Both the position numbers and the translations under genes were made by a program. Below the pieces are notes generated by a model. It was not told the DNA's origin, did not search any database, and was given only the letters and a program-made list of their open reading frames with translations. Of a DNA stretch of 64,000 nucleotides, positions 46,141 through 57,534 are shown one piece after another. The number at the start of each line of letters is the position of its first letter. The first letter of the stretch is position 1. Source of the DNA: Cyclaneusma minus (Eukaryota > Ascomycota > Leotiomycetes > Marthamycetales > Marthamycetaceae). The DNA lies in NCBI GenBank assembly GCA_037179335.1, contig JAKZHN010000008.1, positions 1,488,001 to 1,552,000 on the forward strand. Reading direction: 5' to 3'.

Positions 46141-46937
46141 ATGGAGAATGAGATCGCTCCCAAGTTTGCGCCATTCTTCGGAATGGTGAGTTCGACAATC
46201 CTGCCAGAGAACCTGCAGCCCGTATGCTAACAGCTATGCTAGGCCGGTATTGCCTCCGCCATGATCTTTGGATGTACGTCGTCCCTGCGCAACTCGTCAA
46301 CTTCAAATGCTGAGAATATACAGGCTATGGTGCAGCATACGGCACCGCGAAGTCTGGCATTGGCATTGCAGGCGTGGGCACATTCAGACCCGACCTGATC
46401 ATGAAGGCAAGCACTGCTCTGTCAATGTTGAGGGCCCCTTTTGCTAACTTGACGCGCCGTCTCGCAGTCTTTGATTCCCGTGGTCATGTCCGGTATTATC
46501 GCTGTCTACTCGCTAGTCATCGCCGTCCTGATCGCAGGCGACATGACGCCCGACCAACACTACACCCTCTTCAAGTACGCCGCCCTTGGCTCCCTCAAAG
46601 ACGCCCCTTGAAATACACTCGGCCGAATAAATCAGAAGAAGTACAGCTAACACTCGCAATGCAGCGGCTTCATGCATCTCGCCTGCGGACTCTCCGTGGG
46701 GTTAACCGGTCTGGCTGCCGGATACGCCATTGGAATAGTCGGAGACATGGGCGTACGGTCATACATGCAACAGTCGCGCATCTTCGTTGGCATGGTCCTG
46801 ATTCTTATTTTCGGCGAGGTCCTGGGTCTGTACGGGTAAGGCATCAGCCCATAAGCAATCAATGACTGAAGCAAAGCTAACAAGACCTGCACAGCTTGAT
46901 TGTCGCCTTAATCTTGAACACCAAGAGCCGGGATTAA
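46141..46937 (+). CDS. VMA3: V-type ATPase proteolipid subunit c
   Basis: Ring-forming proton-translocating subunit of the vacuolar V0 sector. Six exons: 46141-46185, 46243-46273, 46324-46406, 46468-46574, 46665-46835 and 46895-46937, giving 159 residues. It has four membrane helices: FFGMAGIASAMIFGCYGAAY, LIPVVMSGIIAVYSLVIAVL, HLACGLSVGLTGLAAGYAIG and IFVGMVLILIFGEVLGLYGL. The last contains the essential proton-carrying Glu. AYGTAKSGIGIAGVG and TPDQHYTLFNGFMHLA are family hallmarks. Intron 3 (46407-46467) has a GC donor (AAG|GCAAGC) and is required to join MK to SLIPVVM. VMA11 is excluded mainly by the short N-terminus and close match to subunit c; that distinction is from memory of the family. 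Confidence 0.96.
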
Positions 46938-47781
46938 ACAGGGGCTTCAAAATGTTGAGTAGCCAGGAATTGTATAAAACTCATGTTTCAAGGAAAACCG
47001 CACTCGTGAGGTCTGGGTGGGAGAGGAGCATTAGCGGGAGTTCAGGTTCTGCAGGAGTTAGATACTACACGGTGGACAAATCAACTTCCGGGGCATATGG
47101 TTCTTGACCGTTTGCATCGCACGTTGGGGCAAGATCATGTTGCCTGAACTCGACGACAAGTTCTTATTGCCGTTGACATCGAGGTTGCATGGGCTAGTGA
47201 CGGCAGGGGACAGCAGCTGGTGGCTCTACACCATTCCACACTCTACTGAGCATTTCCAGCACCACCCACAGCCACGATACCGTCAAGCGACAAAGGTCTT
47301 CTGGGTGACAAGCTTCGAGTTAGTAGACTGACCCGCGTTATTAGACAATTCCATTAATACTTCTACGGTTCATCAGCGTGGCTCCAAGTCTGACTTTAAA
47401 GCCACTGGGCCTTATAGAGGGTGGCCATAGCTAGGTCGGTTAGTGTACTTGCGATTTCCGGATCATTGCCCAGAAAGCTCGGAAAGTCATCACTTCTCTT
47501 CAAAATTACCCCGAAAAGTGAGAATACTTAGCTCCCGATTCACTGTGAGAGGCAGCAGTTTGTCTTGCTGCATATCGCAACCCGGATGATTAACTGCACT
47601 TCAATTCTATACTAGTATCGTGTTTGAAACGTGCAACAAAACCTTTGCAAATTCTACGTCCGGCTCTCTAAATTTCCCTAACTATGAACAAACCCCTTGG
47701 GCTGGTACCGTTGGTGGTATCTCTAAAACCATATGCAATCTACGCTTAAAGCAGAAACCCCAACCATCCACGATTTAACGT
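46938..47781. other. Intergenic between convergent 3' ends
   Basis: 844 bp between the 3' ends of VMA3 and the P450 gene. Only short unsupported frames occur, and nothing was recognised. Confidence 0.5.
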
Positions 47782-49537
47782 CTAGGCAGCAGCAGTCAAC
47801 TTGACGTTACACCCGCTCCTCACGCTCAACGTAAGCGTCAAGCTCTCCGTCCACACACTATCATCACCCGGCTCAATAGTTGCCATCTTCTGCAATAATC
47901 GGATAGTGGTATACGACGCCTCAGTCAGGGCCAATTGCTGTCCTATGCAAATTCTTGGTCCACCGTTGAAGGGCACATACTCCCAGCTATATTACCGCCG
48001 TGTCAGCCATAGGTGTGTTGTCATTTCCTCCTCGGAATGGAGCGTGAAAACAAGGGATCTAGCAAAAGGGATTGAGACTCACCCTGGACGATGCTTCTCC
48101 CAACGCTCAGGCTTGAACTCCAGGGCATCCGGGCCCCAGAGATCTGTCCGTCGGTGCATGGCATAGGGATGGTAGGTGCACTGTGTTCCCTTCTTCACGA
48201 AAACCGGGGATTTGCCATCTGGTCCTCCGCCTCGGGGCAAGGTCTGTCAAAAACTCGGTCAGCCGATGTCCTTTCTTCCCCTTCCACTTTCTCTAACCCC
48301 GAACTCCACAGGAGAACAAAGAGCAAAGACTCACCGTATCTTTTACAGCGGACCTAGAATTCGCTGGCACGACTGGAAACAACCTCAGAGCCTCATTGAT
48401 GCAGTACCTCAAGTACTTCAAGTCCTTGATCTCCTCGAAAGTTGGACGCTCGGCACCCAACTGTCCAATCTCGCTCTTCAACTTCCTGAAAATGTCCGGA
48501 CGCCGCGCAATGGTAAACCACAAGTGACTCAGCAAACTAGCCGTGGTATCTCTGCCCGCCACCAAAATGTTCAGCAGCTCGTTTCTGATCTGCAACCTGT
48601 CCTGTGTAGCAAGCGTGATCTGGTTCAAAAACACATAGCGATTCGCCTGTCCCTCTTCTTCCAGCTTCTCCTTGCCGCCCATACTCCGACGGTACTCTAG
48701 CGCTTTGTCGACAATTTCGTCGACGAAACTGTGGATGAATTTCAAGCCCTCTTTATACTTTGCATCAGGGAATAGCGTCGTCATTTTTCCAAGTCGCGAC
48801 TCCAAGCTCGCACGTGCTTGGCAGTAGTCAAAGAGAGTCGAGAATCGCACAGAATCAGCATTCGATAGTTTTGTATTAAGCGTGTCCGTGCTCTGGTTGA
48901 ACAGCAGCTCAGTAGCCGAATCGATTGTGAGCATGAAAAACAGCGGCTGAAGATCAACGACGCTGCTGTCAAAGGGAATTCGGTCGATCATCTTGTTGAT
49001 ATGGTCTTCGTAGGAGTCCAAGTCGCCGACTTGCGATCTGGTGAAATTGGGACGGAGTAGGGCCCGGGAATGCTCCCAGGCCTTGCCGTCGCTGGTAAAG
49101 ATTCCGGAGCCAAAGAGACCGGCCAGAGCGCTCTTACGACGCGGTGGAAGGCTGAAGTCGTGAAACTGCGAGGAGAGGATGGCTTTGATGTTTTCAGGCT
49201 CTTGTGTGGCGATGGCAGAGGAGCCTTCCATGATGTACGAGAAGGTGAAGCAGCCCGGGGCAACTTCGTTGTAGCGGTTGCGTCCGGCTTCTAGGTACGT
49301 ACCGGCTTTGATACGCTTGAGGCCGGTAAGAATGAGGTCGGTCCCGAAGATGGGGTCTTTGTGTGGAAATTTCCTGGCGGGCTTGCAGCCTTTGGCTTGC
49401 TTGAAAACATGGCGCTTGTAGGATAGGACAAGGTAGCTAAATGTAGAGTAGAGAAGGTAGACTGCCCCTAGACCTCCCAGTAAGAGGATGGCTGGATGAG
49501 CCTCTGTTTCCCGCAAGAAATCAATGATGCCGTCCAT
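47782..49537 (-). CDS. Cytochrome P450, CYP52-like (alkane/fatty-acid hydroxylase type)
   Basis: ER-membrane monooxygenase; CYP52 members hydroxylate the terminal carbon of alkanes and fatty acids. Three exons: 49537-48335, 48243-48083 and 47986-47782, total 522 residues. N-terminal anchor AILLLGGLGAVYLLYSTFSY, then a region with KFPHKDPIFGTDLI. The I-helix oxygen-binding motif is AGRDTTA, the K-helix is ExxR (NEALRLFPVVPANSR), PERW appears in the exon 2 product, and the haem loop is PFNGGPRICIGQQLALTEAS with the axial Cys. RKSALAGLFGSGIFTSDG and AWEHSRALLRPNF are typical of CYP52. Intron 1 follows the K-helix and intron 2 lies before the haem loop. The subfamily and substrate are not determinable here. 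Confidence 0.94.
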
Positions 49538-50561
49538 AATGTCAAGTTCTCAGGCTGGCCCGGTCTCCTGAGATCAAAGAAGGGGCTCTACAGAACGTTA
49601 GCATAGAGCAACCAAAAATGTCCAGAAGGTAAGGTGGAAATAAAGCTTTTCATATAAAAAAGACGATATTTCCAGCCCTGCCTGTTGACCAGCCTCTCTT
49701 TGCGAAAAAGCTAGGTCGAGTCTGGGAGCCACTGCTGAACGTACCTTATTCAGGCGTAATGGATCGGCGCTGAGTGTATCGTGATGCTCTCCGCTTCAAA
49801 TACAGAAGGAAAGAGATGGTGAAAAGAATAGGGAACAGCGACCGCTTTAAGAAGGTCTTCAAGGTCAAGAAAGCGGAAGTAAGTACCTAGCTTTCAACTT
49901 ATCTCCGAAGCTCCACAAAGCTATGGCAGCACCGGTGAGATGGACGGGATGGCTTTGACCGTGTCACGTCGATAATAGCCAGCAAATGAACACACAACGG
50001 ACCTCGGCTCAATCGCCACAACCCACAGGCTTGACAGTTGACCGGTGATATGGACCGGTAATATGGAATCTCCGAAATCAGGGCACGCTGTTATTTGATT
50101 GCTGAGCGGGTGGGTGCGCAGATTGAACATCCGCATGTCACGATAATGCCGTATGCGGAGTTGGCGACGACATCGCAAGGGCGCACGTGCGCCACACGGC
50201 GAGGCCGTCCTTGGCCCCTGTCAGCCGGCACTCGCCAAGCCGATACCCCTGCGCACGGCGACTTCGCCGCATCCTCTCGTATACAGCTACATGTAGCTCT
50301 ACTCCTCAGCTTCTTGTTGTTTCGGCTTGACCGCCTGGCTTTTTATACGTCTGCATATTTGAATCCTACCCATCATGTTGATAGTAATAGTGACCAAGAG
50401 AATAATGATATCATTGTGCTTCTGACCACGTCTGAAAGCTATGGAGGTCCGTCAGCCGCTATAGAAGCTCTGAGCAAATCGAAATGCTAGCATCTAAGCA
50501 ATCATAGTTCAACCTCGTGACAAACTCCCAACCGCACACATGATGCTCTCGCAAACCATGC
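49538..50561. other. Intergenic, promoter side of the P450 gene
   Basis: About 1 kb between the P450 start and the SAE2-like 3' end. A 131-codon plus-strand frame (50095-50490) starts within GC-rich sequence and shows no family features. No other feature was seen. Confidence 0.45.
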
Positions 50562-52952
50562 TCACATCTCATCCCTAAACTTGTATTGCCCACCCGGCCT
50601 CATAGCCTCCCTATACCTCCTCTCGACCTTCTCCCTCTCCAGCTTCTGCGCCTGCTTTCGATCCTCTTCCGCCTCCTGCGTAGTCGGAAAGTCCGCTCTC
50701 CAGAATCCCGGTGGACTCTGCCTTCTCTCATACATATGGCGATGCCTTCCATGCTGATTCGCCAGCTGTCTTGTCCTCGCCTCAATTAACATCTCCTCTC
50801 TCTCGTTCTTCGACATGCCATCCAGGCGCTTGATATCGTCGCCCAGGAATTCTTCTAGCAGTTTGTCATCGCGCTCTTCTTGGGATCGTGTGATGAAGTC
50901 GCCGTCTGGGCGCTCGATTTCTGCCAGTCTTCGCCACTGCTTGCCACAGCATTTGGGGTCCGTACAGCCTGTCATACATTTGCGCTTGTCTTTGCCGCGG
51001 ACTGTGTCAGCCCATGCATAAGTGTAGCCCTCGTTATATGCAGGATTGACACGGAAGTCTTCGATATTGAGCTCATGAATCGGTCGAGTACGCAGTGGCA
51101 TCGCCGGCTCTTTGCCTTTGTTCATGGGAAGTCTCGTGCCTGCTGACGCAGGCGTATTCTGGTTTCCCAGGCCTCGGGATGCTCGACTGGCTAAAGGCGT
51201 CTCTCGAGGAGCTGGTTGTTCCGGAGATATGTTCCTTGACAATCGAGACGCTGGTTTGCGGATGGTTTCGACTTTCCTAGGAGAAGGTGGGTCTAGTAAG
51301 CTGCTCAGCCGTTTTGACGCTTCTGATTTCTTTTCAGCAGTGAGAGGCGAGGGCTTCTTTTGCTTCGAACCGATGATACTATCTCCGTTGTCGACGAGAT
51401 CTTTCAGTCCTTGGTCATCCAACCTACGCCTTTTGGAGGAAGGTAGATCACCAGATGTGCGGGGCAGAATCCGCTTATTAGTACTCAAGGTCTGAAGGAC
51501 GGACTTCTGCCGCTCCGGCCTGGCCTCGGGTGTATGAACACCATCATCTGGAGCATCTCTCGGTATCTTGAGAGGTCGTCGTCTCTTCGGCGTCTTAACC
51601 TTCATGCCGATGTCATCAAGATTCATACTTTCCTGCAAATCATAAACACCAGCTAGTCCAACGGGACTGCTGTCGATTGTCTCCACCTTGACCTTGGGGG
51701 TAATCGCATGTTCTTCGTTTGGGGCCTCGCTGATTTTTCTCCGTTTCCTGACACTTCGAGAAGACACCACCACAACCTCGTCTGAGTCCGCCCGCGTAAT
51801 GAACTTGGGTTGCGGTAGGTTAGGCTGCGTTTTGACCGGATCCGGACTATCATACTGCGTAGAAATATTTGTTTCAGAAGGAGAGCCTTCTAACATTGCT
51901 TGCTGCTCAGCACCGTCGCTGCTTAGTAACCGAGCATTGTTTTCGGCACGTCTTGCAAGAGACCCAGTGGCCGTAGGAGTCATGACACTATTGACCAGAT
52001 TAGATCTTGGCGGCGCAGACCTGCGAGCGGGAAGGATAGTGGGCGAGCTTTCGCGACTCAGACTCATGTGTCGCGTCAAGCCCGTCGTGATCCTCGCTGA
52101 CGGTCCGGCAAGGGGTCCATTTGGAGGTGCTGGAGATGCCGACTTTTCGGTTGAAAAACTTCCGCATAGAGAAGCCGGCAAATGAGGGGCGATTGATTTC
52201 TCGACTTCCTCCGGCAGATTTTCCCGCATCTCATTGGAGGCCAGCTGTGTTTCCAATCTAGAGATCTTCTTCTCCAGGCCCTTGCAATGCTTTGCCCAGG
52301 TTTTCAACTCTGCGCCGTAGCTTTTCGCTTTCTCCGCTTTCTCCTGCAACTGTTTGTTTGAATCCAGGAGATCTTCCCGCTCTTGGTGAATCCTATTGTA
52401 CTTCTCGACGAGCTGGATATACTGCTGCTTTGTGACGGTGTCTGCTGTCACGGGGTCCTCTGTTTCCACAGGATCTGCTACTTCCATAGGATCTGCTGGC
52501 TCCGCGGGATCTGCTGGCTCTACTGGATCTGAGCTAAGGGATGTCGAGTCGGCGTATGAATCTTCGATCATGAGAGTGGGCGCATCCGTAGTAGATACTA
52601 GATGCTGTCCAGCATTTGCGGCGCCGTTCTCGATAGATGTTCTGGATTCTTTGCTGCGCCCCAACTGCAGCTTGAGTATGTCGACCCTCTTGAGGGCCAA
52701 TTGTAACGCATGTTTCAGGCGCTCATTCTCGCGATGTTGCCAGTCGATGTATATATCCTCAAGGCGGGCTTTTGTGTCGCTTCCTTCTAATGAGTGGGTG
52801 CCGGTTTCTTGGAGAGCGATGCGCATTAGCTGGTGCTCGTGTATCAACAGGCAGAATTACGATGACATACCTTGAGCCATCTCAAGACCGGTCCGCTGGT
52901 AGGCTGTCTTCAGCTCGTCGAGCACCGCAGTGCGGGAGCGCCAGTCCTCCAT
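50562..52952 (-). CDS. Sae2/Ctp1/CtIP-type DNA-end resection factor
   Basis: Nuclear cofactor of the Mre11 complex that starts resection of double-strand breaks. Exons 52952-52871 and 52807-50562 give 775 residues. The 63-nt intron ends at CCAAG and joins GLEMAQ to ETGTHSLEG. The N-terminal 300 residues include coiled-coil segments (ENERLKHALQLALKRVDILK; NRIHQEREDLLDSNKQLQEK), consistent with oligomerisation. The middle is long and disordered-looking, rich in Ser/Pro. Short acidic VEPADPAEPADPMEVADP repeats lie near residue 140. The C-terminal Sae2 domain has FRVNPAYNEGYTYAW, the Cys motif KCMTGCTDPKCC, and the DNA-binding RHR in HGRHRHMYERR, then SPPGFWRADFP. The domain assignment is confident; the middle part is too variable to judge. 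Confidence 0.92.
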
Positions 52953-53468
52953 TATTTGCTCGCCGGCATCCGAGCTGCATCACGGTTTGGGGCTTGCCAA
53001 GGTCGATCTCAGGGTTCTGGGATTCTAACGCGTGTTGCTATGTGGAGAGAGTCAGTGGCGAGGGCGGCAGCGCGTTTCGCGTCAATTTAGGCTCACGAAG
53101 TAACGTGCAGCCTTGGCACTCTCGAGGTCTCTCAGCCAAAACTTTTCAGTCGTTCATCAGAATTATTATATGTATTCAAGCATGCTGGGCTTTCTAAAAA
53201 CTACTACTAGTTCTGATGATCAAAACAAAGCAGAGAGCCAGCTGCTCGTAGTTTACTCGATTGGGTAATTGCACGACTTCCAGTCATTAACAAACGTCAC
53301 GTGCCTCGCGTGCTAGCGCGACATGTTTATTCGCGTCTTCCGCGCTTCCGATCAACGGCACACAAAAGTGTGAAGTGGACCCACGCCGTCGCGACTCGCC
53401 CGCTCTTTCCCCAACAGATCAATGCCATACAACGCGCCCGAGAACCTTTGGCGTCAAGAGAACTGATC
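52953..53468. promoter_or_regulatory. Divergent promoter of the SAE2-like gene and the GTPase gene
   Basis: 516 bp between divergent start codons at 52952 and 53469. No coding sequence or recognisable repeat was found. Confidence 0.5.
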
Positions 53469-56400
53469 ATGGACGCTCCTGCCTTGTAAGTGTTCCGTCG
53501 TGAAGCAATCAATGGATCCATTGACGCCCCGCGGCCTGGTTCTTTGCTGATTGCCATTGAACAGTCGTCCGGCTCGCGAGGTTCTCAGAGTGTCAGAGAT
53601 ACCCCCAGACATGGACCTCACGAACGTTCCAGAGGGCCAGTGCTGGATCATCCTTCAGCTTTGGGATGGCTCAGAGGTCCAGCCTCCTGTATTTCTGAAG
53701 ACGAAGAAGGTGAGTCGCCATGCAATACTTTGCCTTGTCTTCAGAAGTTCCTAACTATTGCTCGACAGAACGCGTTTGTGAAGAAGCTCGTCAAGCTCTT
53801 CGAAAGTCGAGCACCAACATGTACAGTCTCCCTGTACGAGAATCCTGGCCTCCAAGGCAATCCACTGGCGTCCGACACCAAGATCGGAAGCCTACTGCAA
53901 AACCCCAACAGCTTAGTCTTGCTGTTGTATGCACGCGAGGCACCCAAGCAGCTGGCCGATATGTCGACAACCGAGTCTGGACTGCGGACGCCACTGCAGC
54001 AGCTGCCAAACGGTAGTAACACCACGTCGCCCACATCAGCAATCAAGCCGGAGCCCCTCGTGGCTCCTAGCGTGATCAGCTTCTCCCCGAATGCTTCAAT
54101 GGCGTCATTCCATATTTCTCGTCATTCCATATTTCTCGTCAAAACTCACCACGTGGTGGTAGCCTCCCAATCCTCGACCACCCAATGCCCCTGCCAGAGG
54201 GTCTGATATTCCCGGTCACTTATCTTCAGGGGAAACTGCACATCCCTAATCCTGCGCAGCACGAGTTCAACTTCATTTTTCGAAATGGAAAATTTGTTCC
54301 TCACTTCGCGAATAGGGATGTCGGCCTCACGGTCCCCGAGTTTGTAATTGACTGTGGTCATGTACAAAGGGTTTTGTATTCCGCCCAAGAGGTCTTCGTT
54401 CCTCTGTCTCGCGGATTAGCATCGAACTTTTGTCTCCGATTTTCGGATAGTGGTCTTGCGATCACGTTCGTCAATCTGGTAGAAAAATGCAACCCATCCG
54501 TTGAGAAAGCTATGACTCCGAGGTTTGTTTTCTCCCACGTATAAGCTGACACTTTCTAACGGGGTTCTAGTAACACAATTGGGGAAATATTCCGGAACAT
54601 GGCGAAAGGTGTCAAGATGGCTATACTCCATCAGAATCCCCCAAATACTGGTCGTATGCATTCCCCAGATGGTCGTCGATTGAGCCAGACAGAAGCAAAC
54701 ACGATTCCATCGCCCCAACCACCAGCAGCTGATGTCCTTCCTCAGCCAGTCAAAATTGATCATCAACTGGAAGACATCATGAAGAACGCTACCGCCGAGC
54801 AACTGGAGGCGGAAGTGAAGAAGGGTATGCGTCTTTTAGAGACGATGGCCAAGCGCTTCGACAAGGTGGACCACACGCTCGTAGCCGACGCCCAGCACTG
54901 GCTCAAGATGATCAATGATCTGAAGTCGCAGAACATTGCCCAACCCACCATAGTAGGAGTTGTAGGAAATACGCAAGTGGCCCGTCTTGTTCCGCTGTTA
55001 AACATTTGCTGAAAGAGTGATAGCGGAGCTGGAAAATCTAGCGTCATTAATGCAATTCTCGACGAGGAGCGTCTGGTGCCGACGAATTGTATGCGGTATG
55101 TTGCAATTCTATCGAAAAGACCACCCCTGAGACACAACATATGAGACTGACAACCATTGTGTGCAGCGCATGCACTGCTGTCGTCACTGAATTGTCCTAC
55201 AATACGTCCGAGAATGAGCATGAGAAGTACACTGCACAGATTGAGTTCATCAAGCCTGAAGACTGGCAGAAAGAACTGCGTTTGCTTTTCGATGAGCTCC
55301 TAGATTCTAGTGGAAAGATTTCTAAGGATTCGTCAAACGACGAATCTGAAGCCGGAGTTGGTGAGTTCACTTTGTTGATATACCTGGAACCGATGATTAA
55401 CTTATTCCTCAAAGCATACGCAAAAATCAAGGCCGTCTACCCAAAGATGACCAAGGAGGACATGGAACAGAGCAGCGTCGACAAACTGATGGACAACCCT
55501 GCCGTTCGACGAGTCTTGGGTACAACTCTGGAAATTCGGGAGTCAAGACCACAGGCGTTCTATCAACGCCTGCAACATTACGTTGACAGCAAAGAGAAGT
55601 CAACGGCGGAAAAGAGGAAAGATCGAGAAAACAGCAAGGAGAAGAGGCCGCCTCGAGAGATGGAGTTCTGGCCATTGATCAAAGTGGTCAAAATTCAGAC
55701 TCGGGATGAGGCTCTCAAGACGGGAGCAGGTAAGCTTCATCCGAGAGGCTTTCAGCACTTATTCCTTGCTAACATCTGCTGTAGTTCTCGTCGACCTTCC
55801 CGGTGTCCATGATGGTATGTACCAGGATCCAGTTCCCACCTAACGGAAATATTGGGGAAACTGTGATACATGTGACTTATGATGCTGATTTTCTGGCAGC
55901 AAACCAGGCTAGAGCGGGCATCGCTGAGCGATACATGAAACAATGCACAGGTCTCTGGATCGTTGCGCCCGTAAGTATCCATCTTAATCCGGCTGGTTAC
56001 AATTTTCATGCTAACCGGGTTTATTCAAGATTAACCGTGCTGTCGATGACAAAGCTGCCAAATCCCTACTCGGCGAATCTTTCAAAAGGCAGCTCAAATA
56101 TGACGGCACCTATTCTAGGGTCTCGTTTATCTGTTCCAAGACTGACGACATTCTCATAAGCGAGGCCGTCGATTCTCTCGACCTTGGTGCTGAGATGCAA
56201 GACCATTGCGACCAAGTCGACAGAATCGAAGCGGATAAGAAAGCTGTCCTCAAGGAAATTGCAGATCTGAAAAGTTCGAAAGAAGACTATGACGGCGTAT
56301 TCAATGATGCGGATACGGACCTTGAGAAGTGGGAAAGTCTCAAGGACGATCTCCAGGACGGCAAAACCGTTTTCGCCCCGGTTGCCAACCGTAAGCGGAA

Positions 56401-56833
56401 GCGTGGCGGCAAATCCCTCAAAAGCCGGAAACGCAACAAGTTTGATGACAGCGAGGATGATGACGACTACGAGGACGAATCTGATGTGGACAACCATTCT
56501 GATGAGGAAGAATCTGCGGATGAGGAGGACCTCGGAGAGCCTCTTACCGCCGAAGCTATCGACGAGAAGATCTCGGAACTGAAGAGTACCAAGAAGGATG
56601 CTCGTCGGGAGAAGTTAAACATTGACTCCCAGATCAAGGAAGTCAGACAGAAGATTGCGAAGTTGGAATCTGCAAAGAAAGCCATTGAGGCTGAAATGGC
56701 GGCACAGTGCATTTCAGGGCGCAACGGATACTCAAAATCAGCCATTCAACGCGACTTCGCCGCTGGCATCAAGGAGCTGGACCAAGAGAACACTTTCCAA
56801 CCCGTTCCGAACAGGCGTTCTTGTCGCCAATAG
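53469..56833 (+). pseudogene. Dynamin-like large GTPase (SLIP-GC-like), frame broken by a 17-bp duplication
   Basis: Nuclear-GTPase-type protein of unknown fungal role. Ten exons can be traced: 53469-53485, 53565-53709, 53769-54522, 54571-54972, 55024-55095, 55167-55360, 55415-55729, 55785-55814, 55900-55970 and 56030-56833. GTPase landmarks: P-loop GNTGAGKSSVINAIL, then DEERLVPTNCMRACTAVVTE, VDLPGVHD, ERYMKQCTGLWIVAPINRAV and FICSKTDD. A coiled coil with an acidic/basic spacer follows. In exon 3 a 17-bp unit is present twice (54106-54122 and 54123-54139); with both copies the frame closes at 54206, and with one it runs on into PILDHPMPLPEGLIFP. The intron 54973-55023 uses a GC donor. The end at 56833 seems early, because relatives have a further C-terminal region. 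An ATG at 54185 or 54599 could still yield a shorter protein containing the GTPase domain. Confidence 0.7.
54106..54139. repeat. 17-bp perfect tandem duplication in coding sequence
   Basis: CATTCCATATTTCTCGT occurs twice back to back. The length is not a multiple of three, so it shifts the frame of the GTPase gene. Confidence 0.97.
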
Positions 56834-57534
56834 CTTTCATATAAGCTCTTTCTCTTGTTTCCGACCTTTACGAGAATATGACTGGAGTTTGGCGGACGTT
56901 TTGCTGCAGCTTTCGGGATATTTGGACGGGGTTGTGGGATATGGACATCTGACAAGATGAATTGCACAAAACTGTATTAGCTTGTAATATGCAACCCGAA
57001 ATACCAACGAACGATCTTATGATAACCGCCCTCTTATTTGTGCTTGGCACAGTGACCCAAGTGACTTTCCTCGTAAGAATTGCCTGCCAGATTTTTTATT
57101 CAAAAAAGAAGGCGCAACAGGCAGGTAAGAATTCTAATGTAATGATTCTAACTGCTAGTCTGCTTTGGACGCTATCGCTTCCGCTTCGACCTGCCCTGTC
57201 TGCTTGTCTGCTTCCTGTGCGATTCTTAGTAATTACCAGGACTCGAACATATTTTCAAAGGGCTTCGAACGTTTTGAATCCCAAGAAAAAGGAGAACAAA
57301 TTACAAAACGAATGCGCAAAATCCTGGGAGACGGCACAGAATATGGATTGTTCCCGCGCTTATGGCTTGGGCAGGGCGACTCGCGAGCAAAGATGAAAAC
57401 CAGGACAGAGGTTAGGACGAAGGCTGATGAAACCTCGATAATTGATCACCATGTCACGACTCCTTGCAAAAGCACTGAACAAAATCAGGTTCATTAATCG
57501 TCAACATGCACGCTAAAACTGCAACCACCATCCT
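56834..57534. other. Intergenic, possible eroded 3' part of the GTPase gene
   Basis: 701 bp between the GTPase stop and the 3' end of the next gene. A plus-strand frame (56962-57396) has a hydrophobic start and a basic end but no recognised family and no continuity with the GTPase. Confidence 0.4.

Noticed and set aside
50095..50490. 131-codon plus-strand frame between the P450 and SAE2-like genes
   Set aside because: No conserved features, and the position between a promoter and a 3' end argues against a gene.
54146..54388. 80-codon minus-strand frame over the GTPase gene
   Set aside because: The plus strand here continues the GTPase reading frame once the duplication is taken into account.
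56962..57500. Plus-strand frames with a hydrophobic start and basic end downstream of the GTPase
   Set aside because: Could not be linked to the GTPase or to any family; overlapping frames are equally plausible.
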